From the IMG/VR virus record IMGVR_UViG_3300022602_000204, positions 1-40,524 of that record: a DNA stretch of 40,524 nt, one strand, 5' to 3'. Shown one piece after another: positions 1 through 7,123 of this stretch. Below the pieces are notes generated by a model that saw nothing but the letters and a program-made list of their open reading frames with translations, did not search any database and was not told where the DNA came from. Position 1 is the stretch's first letter. Each line of letters starts with the position of its first letter. The stretch is from a virus. A program made the translations under genes and the position numbers.

Positions 1-266
1 TCAAAGAAATCTCTGCGATGTATTCGCTAGCAGTATCTATGTGTTACGAGCTCCAAACTGCTCATCAAAAGAAAGTTAAAGATTGGGACGGCATGGCTGA
101 TAACTTCTTTGGCTTTATGATGGACAATTTCCCAACTGAACTAGTTGTAATGGGTGCCAAAGTAGCGTTGACAAACTATCAATTGCCGTTTGATGCTAGC
201 AAATTGAAAAACTTTGATCGATTCCATGATCAGTATGGTAAGTACATTATCCAAGCTATGGAGTAA
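1..266 (+). CDS. 3' end of a probable AAA (MoxR-like) ATPase, partial
   Basis: The reading frame is open from base 3 and ends with TAA at 264-266, so only about 87 C-terminal residues are present. An internal Met codon at 18 is probably not the start because the frame stays open upstream. The visible part is helical, with the stretch FPTELVVMGAKVAL followed by LKNFDRFHDQYGKYI. No Walker motifs are in this fragment. The call rests on context: MoxR-type ATPases commonly sit just before a VWA/metallopeptidase gene, and such a gene follows at 484. The tail also looks like the helical lid of phage AAA ATPases, from memory only. A hypothetical protein of another family is possible. A strong terminator follows directly. 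Confidence 0.45.
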   Translation, partial: KEISAMYSLAVSMCYELQTAHQKKVKDWDGMADNFFGFMMDNFPTELVVMGAKVALTNYQLPFDASKLKNFDRFHDQYGKYIIQAME

Positions 267-269
267 TAC

Positions 270-292
270 AAAAAGCCCTTCGGGGCTTTTTT
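270..292 (+). terminator. Rho-independent terminator
   Basis: A GCCC/GGGC stem closes a TTCG tetraloop (stem 275-278 and 283-286, loop 279-282). It is extended by A-T pairs on both sides and followed by a run of T to 292. It lies four bases after the stop of the upstream gene and should end that transcript. Being A-flanked it could also work weakly in the opposite direction, but no minus-strand gene ends here. Confidence 0.9.
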
Positions 293-300
293 AAATTAAT

Positions 301-417
301 ATGAAAAATTTCTTTATTGGAGTTGCCGTTACTACAGTGTTGTTCCTTTGGTTACTAGGATCAATTACAATTCCAGAATATGTTGTAATACAACAACATG
401 ATTGTATGAGAACCTAA
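301..417 (+). CDS. Small 38-residue membrane peptide, unknown function
   Basis: ATG at 301 and TAA at 415-417 give a 38-residue peptide. Residues 4-24 are hydrophobic (FFIGVAVTTVLFLWLLGSIT), forming a transmembrane segment or uncleaved signal anchor after MKN. A short polar tail ends in HDCMRT. There is no good Shine-Dalgarno sequence, and the gene sits directly behind a terminator, so expression depends on read-through or an unseen promoter. It ends just before the promoter of the next gene. Small single-span proteins of this kind are common in T4-like phages and I do not recognise the family. It may be non-coding, although the hydrophobic profile argues for a real peptide. Confidence 0.45.
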   Translation: MKNFFIGVAVTTVLFLWLLGSITIPEYVVIQQHDCMRT

Positions 418-423
418 ATATAC

Positions 424-452
424 AAGACAACCTTTATAATATCGTGTATAAT
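424..452 (+). promoter_or_regulatory. Sigma70-like promoter upstream of the metallopeptidase/VWA gene
   Basis: The -35 element AAGACA (424-429) is 17 bases from a perfect -10 TATAAT (447-452). A second TATAAT occurs at 435-440. The start of transcription would be near 459, followed by AGGAG at 474-478 and the ATG at 484. It lies behind a terminator and ahead of a plus-strand gene set, which suits an early or middle promoter read by host RNA polymerase. Confidence 0.6.
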
Positions 453-483
453 ATATACATATTGTTAAACAGCAGGAGTAAAA

Positions 484-1734
484 ATGACATCAGTTACCAC
501 AGCAAATAAAAAAGTTAAAGTACAAGAAAAGAAAGACTTTACTCAAGCAGAAAAAAATAAAATTATTGATAAATTGGTTACAGCTCGTGTTGGGTTGCTG
601 TTACGTCATCCGTTTTTTGGTAATTTGGCCACTCGTCTTAAACTTATCGATGCCACTGACTGGTGCGGTACATTGGCCACAGATGGTCGTAACTTTTACT
701 ACAATAACGATTTTGTCAATAAGTTAACTCCGAAACAAGCAGAGTTCGGATTTGCCCATGAAGTATTACACAATGTATTTGATCACATGGGACGCCGTGA
801 ACATAGAGATCCTCAATTATCAAACATTGCCGCTGACTATGCCGCTAATCAAATTTTGAAAGATGAGAGAATTGGCGAAGTACCAGACTGGATTAAGATT
901 TTCCAAGACAACAAATATCGCGGTTGGTCCTACGAACAAATCTACGAAGATGTTGAAAAGAAAGCTATCAAAATCAACATGAGCGATTTAGGTGAATTGC
1001 TTGACGAACACTTAGATGGCGAAGGGGACGGAGAAGGAGAAGGCGAAGGAGACAAAGAAGGTAAAGGTCGCCCACGTTTAACTGCCGAAGAAAAGAAAGC
1101 TATCCGAGACGAAATTAAAGAAGCTATGGTAGCGGCGGCTCAATCAGCGGGTGCCGGTAGAGTGCCAGCAGGTGTTCAACGTATGATTAAAGATCTTACT
1201 GAACCTAAAATGGATTGGCGCCAACTGTTGCGCATAAGTATCCAAAGTATTATTAAAAGTAACTTTAGTTTTACTCGTCCTAATCGCAAGTCACAACATT
1301 GTGGCGCTATTTTGCCAGGTATGATGAATGAGGAGACTATTGATGTATCGGTTGCTATTGATATGTCAGGATCAATTTCGGACAAACAAGCTAATGACTT
1401 TATTAGTGAAGTCAAGGGTATCATGGACGAGTACGTTGATTTTAAATTAGATATTTGGTGTTTCGACACTAATGTATATAACTACGAAAAGTTTTCAGGT
1501 GATAACTCAGATGAAATTACTAGCTATCAAGTTAAAGGCGGCGGGGGTACTGACTTTGATGTTAATTGGAAATTCATGAAAGATAATGATATTGTACCTA
1601 AAAAGTTTATCATGTTTACAGACGGATATCCATGTGGAAGTTGGGGTGACGAAGATTACTGCGATACATTGTTTATTGTACACGGAGATGAATCCATAAT
1701 TGCGCCATTCGGTCAGACAGCACATTATAAATAA
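484..1734 (+). CDS. Metallopeptidase-like protein with C-terminal VWA domain (DUF2201/COG3864 type)
   Basis: The 416-residue protein has an N-terminal zinc-peptidase-like region with HEVLH at residues 92-96, an HExxH motif followed by conserved Asp/Asn helices. A Gly/Glu/Asp-rich linker spans about 178-195. The C-terminal von Willebrand A domain has the MIDAS signature DMSGS (293-297), a GGGGTDF loop (Thr356, Asp357) and FTDG (Asp380). All metal-coordinating positions look intact. The family pairs with MoxR-type AAA ATPases in bacteria and phages and is thought to act in metal-dependent protein remodelling or processing, but its phage substrate is unknown. The start is supported by AGGAG six bases upstream. 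The upstream partial gene may be its ATPase partner. Confidence 0.8.
   Translation: MTSVTTANKKVKVQEKKDFTQAEKNKIIDKLVTARVGLLLRHPFFGNLATRLKLIDATDWCGTLATDGRNFYYNNDFVNKLTPKQAEFGFAHEVLHNVFDHMGRREHRDPQLSNIAADYAANQILKDERIGEVPDWIKIFQDNKYRGWSYEQIYEDVEKKAIKINMSDLGELLDEHLDGEGDGEGEGEGDKEGKGRPRLTAEEKKAIRDEIKEAMVAAAQSAGAGRVPAGVQRMIKDLTEPKMDWRQLLRISIQSIIKSNFSFTRPNRKSQHCGAILPGMMNEETIDVSVAIDMSGSISDKQANDFISEVKGIMDEYVDFKLDIWCFDTNVYNYEKFSGDNSDEITSYQVKGGGGTDFDVNWKFMKDNDIVPKKFIMFTDGYPCGSWGDEDYCDTLFIVHGDESIIAPFGQTAHYK
1726..1733 (+). promoter_or_regulatory. T4-type late promoter motif TATAAATA
   Basis: TATAAATA matches the T4 late promoter -10 element exactly. It overlaps the last codons of the VWA gene and is 17 bases from the ATG at 1751. 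It may allow late expression of the next three small genes by gp55-programmed polymerase. Because it falls on a Tyr-Lys-stop codon string, chance is possible. Confidence 0.45.
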
Positions 1735-1750
1735 GTAGGTAGTTAATTTA

Positions 1751-2032
1751 ATGTCACTAAATAGAGGCGAAGTAAATCCGTTGAGTGTTTTAGGAATGAG
1801 GAAGTTAAACTTTATTCCTGAACACTTTGCTAGAATTACTGTTAATAACAGCATCGATTCCAAACTTTTAGATCACTGGATTAACTATAATTTAAATAGT
1901 AGGTATTCAATAAAAAATACACTATATGTAGGATCAGATAATAAAATGATCGACGGTATAGAAATTGGCATAGAAGATCCTAAAGAATTAACTATGCTAA
2001 CTATTGGATGCCCTCATTTACATAACAATTAA
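1751..2032 (+). CDS. Hypothetical protein, 93 residues
   Basis: I do not recognise this protein. It is a short, mixed alpha/beta-looking chain without transmembrane segments or cysteine motifs (one Cys, in GCPHLHNN at the C-terminus). The ATG is preceded by AGGTAG as a weak ribosome site. It sits 16 bases after the VWA gene and 15 bases before the next gene, so it is part of the same plus-strand run. The TATAAATA motif just upstream suggests possible late expression. The coding call rests on tight packing with its neighbours and an intact frame. Confidence 0.6.
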   Translation: MSLNRGEVNPLSVLGMRKLNFIPEHFARITVNNSIDSKLLDHWINYNLNSRYSIKNTLYVGSDNKMIDGIEIGIEDPKELTMLTIGCPHLHNN

Positions 2033-2047
2033 AAGGAAAAATATTAA

Positions 2048-2296
2048 ATGGACAATCAAGCACAAACAGTTACAGAACAAGGAGTACAAACTCCTGCTCA
2101 AGCACCTGCTCAACCAGAATTGGGTGTAGCTGATCTTCAAAATCTTCGTGTAATCGTAGACACGGCTGTTAAGCGTGGGGCATTCAGTGCCGCAGAAGCA
2201 TCAGCAGTTGGCGCAACGTTTGACAAACTAAATGCATTTTTAAATGCTGTTGCTCCCCAACAACCAGCAGTTGCTCCCCAAGCACCAACAGCTTAA
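2048..2296 (+). CDS. Small acidic protein with Ala/Pro/Gln-rich ends, conserved-type hypothetical
   Basis: This 82-residue protein has a helical core at about residues 26-68 (LGVADLQNLRVIVDTAVKRG, then a helix ending in FDKLNAFLNAV). Disordered tails rich in Ala, Pro and Gln flank it on both sides (PAQAPAQP; PQQPAVAPQAPTA). From memory, a protein with this core architecture recurs in marine T4-like phages, but its role is unknown. AAGGAA lies upstream of the ATG. The two disordered arms around a compact helical hairpin suggest an adaptor or oligomerising protein; that is inference only. Confidence 0.7.
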   Translation: MDNQAQTVTEQGVQTPAQAPAQPELGVADLQNLRVIVDTAVKRGAFSAAEASAVGATFDKLNAFLNAVAPQQPAVAPQAPTA

Positions 2297-2309
2297 TTAG
2301 GAGAACTAC

Positions 2310-2927
2310 ATGAAACATGTGGGAAAAATGAAAAACAATAGTGCGAGAGTCGTTGTCGCTTTTCGCACTTTACCAGGTGACGCTAAGAGTGCGTTAGTAA
2401 TCGGAACAGCTGGTCTTATGGATAGCTATCACGATTCTCTCATGGATGTTGTACAAGATGTATCAGGACAACAGGCTAACGAACTAGCAGACATTTTAGC
2501 AAGCCGTAGATTTCCAGATGGAAATATTATGTTAGAATGGTTACATGTTAATGGTCATCTGAAAAAGGTTCCCACTAATTTAGTTCTAATGACACCAAAT
2601 ACGCAAACACAACTTCCATTAAACGAGTTGAATGAAATGATTGCGAAACAAAAAGGTGTTGACGTCGAAGACCTAGCTGTATCAGAAGAAGGAAAAAGTT
2701 CCAAATCTAAAACAACTAAGAAAGACGATCCTGTTAAGACAACAAGTCAAAGTGTTTCTGGAGAACCAGAAATTGAAGTTCCTGAAGAACCTAAAGAATT
2801 ATCGCCTAGTGAATTAAGAAGCAAGGCAGATAAATTGTTTAAGGAAGCCCAGTTACTTCGTAAACAAGCAGATTCAATTGATCCCCCTAAAAAGAAATCT
2901 AAACAGGTTTCGGTTGAAATTGAGTAA
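2310..2927 (+). CDS. Conserved-type hypothetical protein with charged C-terminal tail
   Basis: The 205-residue protein has an ordered N-terminal part (about 10-120, with ARVVVAFRTLPGD, a segment around DSYHDSLMDVV and LEWLHVNGHLKKVP). From about residue 135 the tail is low-complexity and rich in Lys, Ser, Glu and Pro, with a short helical repeat SKADKLFKEAQLLRKQAD, and it ends in a basic PPKKKSKQ. From memory, similar N-terminal regions occur in hypothetical proteins of cyanophages and related myoviruses; no function is known to me. AGGAG seven bases before ATG 2310 favours that start over Met7 at 2328. It is the third gene of a tightly spaced trio and ends 65 bases before thyA. Confidence 0.7.
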   Translation: MKHVGKMKNNSARVVVAFRTLPGDAKSALVIGTAGLMDSYHDSLMDVVQDVSGQQANELADILASRRFPDGNIMLEWLHVNGHLKKVPTNLVLMTPNTQTQLPLNELNEMIAKQKGVDVEDLAVSEEGKSSKSKTTKKDDPVKTTSQSVSGEPEIEVPEEPKELSPSELRSKADKLFKEAQLLRKQADSIDPPKKKSKQVSVEIE

Positions 2928-2951
2928 ACTAGAATTTAATATTGATCTAAC

Positions 2952-2974
2952 AGTCGGGGCTTAACGCCCTGACT
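2952..2974 (+). promoter_or_regulatory. RNA hairpin in the leader of thyA
   Basis: A 9-bp stem (2952-2960 with 2966-2974, one G-U pair) closes a 5-base loop TTAAC. It ends 18 bases before the thyA start. There is no T run after it, so it is a poor intrinsic terminator. thyA lacks a clear Shine-Dalgarno sequence, so the hairpin may protect the transcript end or influence translation. Confidence 0.5.
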
Positions 2975-2992
2975 TCACCTAAACTATCCAAA

Positions 2993-3880
2993 ATGAAAAA
3001 CTTATCAGAACAAACATACTTAGACGCATTAAAGAATATTCTAGAAAATGGCGAAGAGCGCCCTGATAGAACAGGAGTAGGCACCATTGGGCTTTTTGGT
3101 ATTCAAATGAGATTTGATTTAAGCAAAGGCTTTCCTGCCATTACTACAAAAAAGCTAGCGTGGAAATCTTGTGTAAGTGAACTGTTATGGTTTATCGAAG
3201 GCAGTGGTGACGAAAATCGTTTGAAAGAAATTCTACACGGTGATCGATATAGTGAAAAGAAAACTATTTGGTCTGATAATGCGAGTGCGGATTATTGGGT
3301 AAAAAAACGCTTACAAAGACACCCAGGAGATCTAGGTCGAGTCTATGGTGTACAGTGGCGTAGATGGCGTAAACCGTTAGTCCGTATCAACAAGGTTGTA
3401 TTACAAAATCACGATCAACTATTAGAATTAATCGCAGGCATTAAGTCAGATCCTTACAGCCGTCGACATATTATTAGTGCGTGGAATCCCGGAGAAATAG
3501 ATCTAATGGCATTACCTCCCTGTCATATGATGGCACAATTTCATGTTAGTAACGGAAAATTGAGTTGCCATATGTACCAGCGCAGTGCCGATATGTTTTT
3601 AGGTGTACCATTTAACATTGCGTCTTATGCGTTGTTTACTCATATGATTGCTCAAGTATGTAATTTAGATGTAGGCGATTTGATTATTAGTTTCGGCGAT
3701 GCTCATATCTATAAAAATCATATCGATCAAGTTAAAGAGCAATTAAGCCGTAAACCTTTTGCTATGCCAAATTTACAACTTAATCCTGCTATCGATGTTA
3801 TTACTAATTTTAGTATGGAAGATATCGAATTAAAAGGGTATGAAAGTTACGAAGCTATTAAAGCGCCAATGGCCGTTTAA
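2993..3880 (+). CDS. thyA: Thymidylate synthase (ThyA family)
   Basis: The enzyme makes dTMP from dUMP with methylenetetrahydrofolate, supplying thymidine for phage DNA synthesis in the cytoplasm. The 295-residue length is close to T4 td (286) and a little longer than E. coli ThyA (264). Conserved residues are visible: Arg26 in the phosphate loop, SELLWFIEGS (62-71), Trp93, the RR pair at 157-158 that reaches across the dimer, catalytic Cys177 in LPPCHMM, QRSADMFLGVPFN (196-208), DAHIYKNH (236-243) and the C-terminal KAPMAV. All appear intact, so it should be active. No strong ribosome site precedes the ATG; a hairpin lies at 2952-2974. Its stop codon overlaps the stop of the convergent tail gene. 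Confidence 0.97.
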   Translation: MKNLSEQTYLDALKNILENGEERPDRTGVGTIGLFGIQMRFDLSKGFPAITTKKLAWKSCVSELLWFIEGSGDENRLKEILHGDRYSEKKTIWSDNASADYWVKKRLQRHPGDLGRVYGVQWRRWRKPLVRINKVVLQNHDQLLELIAGIKSDPYSRRHIISAWNPGEIDLMALPPCHMMAQFHVSNGKLSCHMYQRSADMFLGVPFNIASYALFTHMIAQVCNLDVGDLIISFGDAHIYKNHIDQVKEQLSRKPFAMPNLQLNPAIDVITNFSMEDIELKGYESYEAIKAPMAV

Positions 3881-5085
3881 ATTACAAGAACTTCAATCAT
3901 ACTAGAATAACCAATGTGATTTTCTAATGCTTTGGCAACAACAGCATTAGGATCATCACCGGGTTTAAATGCTTCAGCATGTTCAGGGAATGTGCTACTT
4001 ACAAGCAAGTCGCCCTTATTAATTAGACCAGTAACTTTACATAATACTCGACCACGCAATGCTACATACGGATGTGTACGGTCATCACCGGCATCTGAGT
4101 TCATTCTAAACGCAGGATTCTGAGATATTATACCAATTACTCTAGTATCTGCGTGTTGGTTTGTAGATGTTATTTCAGCATCACCTCCAATAACAACTAC
4201 AGATCCAATACTATAGAATTTATCAGTAGCATATCTTTCAGCTAAATCGGCGTACGATGCTTGAGACGCCGTAACGTTTAACACATTAGTCGAAGCATTA
4301 TAACTCAATGAATGATTACCTGATAATTGAGTACTGTTACTAGATGTACTAGCAAGAGGCAAGTAATACGTTCCGGATACTGTATTTGTAATTTTAACGT
4401 TGGTAGCAGTTGTAGCAGTAACAGCAACTAAAGATTCTGCCGCTGTTCCCCAGAAATAATAACCGTTAGCCCTAGTAGATCCGTTAACATCAGCACCAGC
4501 TAATGTTATTCCTTGTTGTACACCATTAGAAAAATTACCATTTAATAGTGAAGTAGTCTTCGGTGTAAACTCGCTGTTATCTGAAATAGTTGCCACAGGA
4601 GTAGAACCTATATTTGCTGTTAATACAGGTATTATTACACTATTATCAGAAGTTGGAGATTCGTTTGACGATGTCCAAGCACCAGATGCTGTACTAGATA
4701 CACTAGGTCCGATTAATATGTAATTAGTTCCATTAAATCCGTACAATTGTTGACTTTGAGAATTCCACCAAAAGTCTCCAGAAATAGAAGATTGAGGAGT
4801 AGTTGACTGTACATATAGATTTGCTAAACTTTTAAAATTGCTACCATCATAACATACATTTAATGTTTTACTTGCGCTATTAAACCATAACTCTCCTTGT
4901 ATAGGATTACTAGGTGGAGTAGTGTTAGAAAAATTTTCTAACAGCTTAATAAAATTTTCATTAACAGGATCTCCATATCCTGAATAATTTCTACCTACTA
5001 AAAATAAATCAGTAGTTGTGTCCAACGAAGCATCGTTAACTGTAGTTAAAGTTGTTCCATTAGTTTTTGTTAAAATATAAGGCAT
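3877..5085 (-). CDS. Tail fibre/baseplate-associated structural protein, paralogue A
   Basis: This 402-residue protein is the last gene of the late operon and one of four tandem paralogues. The N-terminal module (about 1-130) contains LFLVGRNYSGYG, NENFIKLLENF, PIQGELWFN, GDFWWN and ILIGPS. The middle is Ser/Thr/Asn-rich beta-structure typical of phage fibre shafts. The C-terminal domain (about the last 125 residues) starts at YADLAERY and contains IGIISQNPAFRMNS and VALRGRVLCKV; it matches the C-terminus of paralogue B. From memory, similar C-terminal domains occur in fibre proteins of marine phages. It is likely a trimeric virion fibre or host-contact component. A GGA-type ribosome site lies upstream of ATG 5085. 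Its stop overlaps that of thyA. Confidence 0.75.
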   Translation of the reverse strand: MPYILTKTNGTTLTTVNDASLDTTTDLFLVGRNYSGYGDPVNENFIKLLENFSNTTPPSNPIQGELWFNSASKTLNVCYDGSNFKSLANLYVQSTTPQSSISGDFWWNSQSQQLYGFNGTNYILIGPSVSSTASGAWTSSNESPTSDNSVIIPVLTANIGSTPVATISDNSEFTPKTTSLLNGNFSNGVQQGITLAGADVNGSTRANGYYFWGTAAESLVAVTATTATNVKITNTVSGTYYLPLASTSSNSTQLSGNHSLSYNASTNVLNVTASQASYADLAERYATDKFYSIGSVVVIGGDAEITSTNQHADTRVIGIISQNPAFRMNSDAGDDRTHPYVALRGRVLCKVTGLINKGDLLVSSTFPEHAEAFKPGDDPNAVVAKALENHIGYSSMIEVLVI

Positions 5086-5100
5086 AATTTATCCAGTTAA

Positions 5101-6126
5101 TTACAATATCAATGCTTCAATAACACCTTCAGTGTCATTAAAGTCTTCAAGAGCAACAGCAAACACTTTAGTAGGATCACCATCTACATTGATAGATATA
5201 GCATGTCCAAAATTATGAGCTACTAAATCGTCGCCCTTACTTATTGGTCCGTACACTTTAACTGGTACTCTACCTTTCAAGGCAATGTATGTTCCACCTT
5301 GTAATTCACTATTCATCATATAAGCAGGATTTGTAGAAACAACACCAATTGCTCTAGCGGCAAATCCAGATTGTGTTACTTCTGCTGATCCACCTATCAT
5401 CATTACTGTTCCAGGATCGTATTCTTGATCAGCAAGATATTTTTCTGCCAAGTCTGCGTATTGAGCAGTTGTAGATTGTCCATGCCCAACGCTATACCAT
5501 ATATCGCCAACACTATCTCTAGCTACAATTTTTCCAGCGTCAGCATTGCTAACAGATCCAACATCCACTGACCAGGTAGTATTATTACTTCCATCAAAAT
5601 TGTCGCCTGTTAAATATGGTCCCCTTGCCAATGCTTCTGTAGTACTAGCTGTGATAGTAATATTTTGTGATCCGTCAAACGATACGCCGTTAATATTTAC
5701 AGACTGGTGTAATTTAGAAGCCGAGGCAGCGTTATTTGCTGGACCAATTACTTGATATCCATTATCAGTTAAAATAGATAATTGGTTATGTATGTTATCA
5801 TACCAAAAATCCCCAGATGTTTGATTTGTAGCAGTATTGCTATATTGTATGGTAGGAGCAGTTTTCCATATTGTGCCATCGTAAACATTTAATTTTAATT
5901 TGTTAACAGTTTTGTCAAACCACACTTGACCTTGTATAGGATTGTTAGGCGGAGCATAATTAGCAAAGTTTTCTAATAACCAAAGAAAATTATCATTTTG
6001 CGCAATACCAAAATTAGTAGCATTACGACCGATTAAATTTAATGATGTCGAATTATCAATGATTCCATCTGCTAGTCCATATGATAGCAAAGGAGTACCA
6101 TCACTTTTTAAAATATTATAACTCAT
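5101..6126 (-). CDS. Tail fibre/baseplate-associated structural protein, paralogue B
   Basis: This 341-residue protein starts with the shared module (SLNLIGRNATNFG, NFLWLLENFANYAPP, PIQGQVWFD, GDFWYD, VIGPAN). It continues with a fibre-like segment containing LTGDNFDGSNNTTW and KIVARDSVGD, and ends with the YADLAEKY domain (VSTNPAYMMNS, IALKGRVPVKV, EALIL). This last domain is nearly co-linear with that of paralogue A. The order of module, short shaft and C-terminal domain fits a short tail fibre. AAGGAA precedes ATG 6126. It lies 15 bases upstream of paralogue A in the same operon. Whether the C-terminal domain acts as a trimerisation chaperone like other phage fibre ends cannot be seen from the sequence. 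Confidence 0.75.
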   Translation of the reverse strand: MSYNILKSDGTPLLSYGLADGIIDNSTSLNLIGRNATNFGIAQNDNFLWLLENFANYAPPNNPIQGQVWFDKTVNKLKLNVYDGTIWKTAPTIQYSNTATNQTSGDFWYDNIHNQLSILTDNGYQVIGPANNAASASKLHQSVNINGVSFDGSQNITITASTTEALARGPYLTGDNFDGSNNTTWSVDVGSVSNADAGKIVARDSVGDIWYSVGHGQSTTAQYADLAEKYLADQEYDPGTVMMIGGSAEVTQSGFAARAIGVVSTNPAYMMNSELQGGTYIALKGRVPVKVYGPISKGDDLVAHNFGHAISINVDGDPTKVFAVALEDFNDTEGVIEALIL

Positions 6127-6135
6127 TCGATTTCC

Positions 6136-7122
6136 TTAAACTACTAAATTAGGAACATTACCTGCAGCACCTGTAGGATACGGTTTCCATAAACCGGACG
6201 CAGGCTCTATCCAAAATCTACGAATTTGATATCCATACGCAGATATACCGCCTAATTCAGTGTATCCGACAGCTACCCTAGCTTCTGTTCCGATAGATAC
6301 ACCTGCTTCGTGATATAAACTTACACTTGATGCCGGGGGGAACATTTTTGTTAATAATGTTACTATTAAATTATTTTGTGTCGACACAAATACGCCAGTA
6401 GCATCTATAGATCCTACACCATAAACAGCTACTGGAGTTAATGTCCCTAACTCAACTGTTAATGATAGATACTTATTAGTCAAATGTCCTGTATAATTAA
6501 TATCTCCAAATACTGTTAATCCAGATACTACTGTGCTAGTAGTAGCAGTTGTTAGTGTTGTAGTACTGTTAAGGTAAGTAGTATAGTCAATAGGGCTCAT
6601 TGTAAACGCTTGACTAGACATTAATCCTAAAGTAATTCCATAAGACTGTAATAACGATACTTGCTGGACATTGTTTAAGTTGTCTTTAATAGGTGTTGAA
6701 GGAGCATACCATCCAATATTACCTAATTTTGAACTGTTTGCTGGGCCTATTAAACTTACACCTGCAGATGTAAAAACTTTTAATTGACCGTTTGATGTAT
6801 CAAACCATAAGTCTCCATTAACACCGTTAGGAGCAGATGACGATACTGTGGCGCCAGTTATAGGAGTAAATCCATTATCATATACTTTTAATCTTTTATT
6901 TGTAGTATCATACCATAGTTGACCTGTTAATGGACTTCTTGGCGGATTGCTAACAGTGTTAGCTGAATTTGCCAATACTGTTATAAAATTATTATTAAGT
7001 TCAGCTCCATAGGCATTTGTATTCTTTCCTATTAACGTTAGGCTAGTGGTATATTGATCAACTTGCCCATCAGGAAGAATTGTTAAAGTGGTACCGTCAG
7101 TGTTTAAAATAGTGTATGACAT
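6136..7122 (-). CDS. Tail fibre/baseplate-associated structural protein, paralogue C
   Basis: This 328-residue member of the tandem family has the N-terminal module (SLTLIGKNTNAYG, NNNFITVLANSANT, PLTGQLWYD, GDLWFD, LIGPAN). It lacks the YADLAE domain of A and B. Its own C-terminal half is beta-rich (TYLNSTTTLTTATTS, then VEVGT-like strands) and ends in FWIEPASGLWKPYPTG. It begins one base after the stop of paralogue D, so the two are translationally coupled. The different C-terminus on a common head fits modular fibre evolution, where the conserved part attaches to the virion and the variable part binds a partner or receptor. Receptor binding is inference. Confidence 0.7.
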   Translation of the reverse strand: MSYTILNTDGTTLTILPDGQVDQYTTSLTLIGKNTNAYGAELNNNFITVLANSANTVSNPPRSPLTGQLWYDTTNKRLKVYDNGFTPITGATVSSSAPNGVNGDLWFDTSNGQLKVFTSAGVSLIGPANSSKLGNIGWYAPSTPIKDNLNNVQQVSLLQSYGITLGLMSSQAFTMSPIDYTTYLNSTTTLTTATTSTVVSGLTVFGDINYTGHLTNKYLSLTVELGTLTPVAVYGVGSIDATGVFVSTQNNLIVTLLTKMFPPASSVSLYHEAGVSIGTEARVAVGYTELGGISAYGYQIRRFWIEPASGLWKPYPTGAAGNVPNLVV

Positions 7123-7123
7123 G

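Noticed and set aside
484-1734. Magnesium-chelatase subunit for the VWA protein
   Set aside because: The N-terminal HExxH region and overall length match the DUF2201 type, not ChlD/BchD.
1507-1863. Minus-strand 118-residue frame
   Set aside because: It overlaps the VWA domain gene and the next plus-strand gene, and shows no recognisable family or ribosome site.
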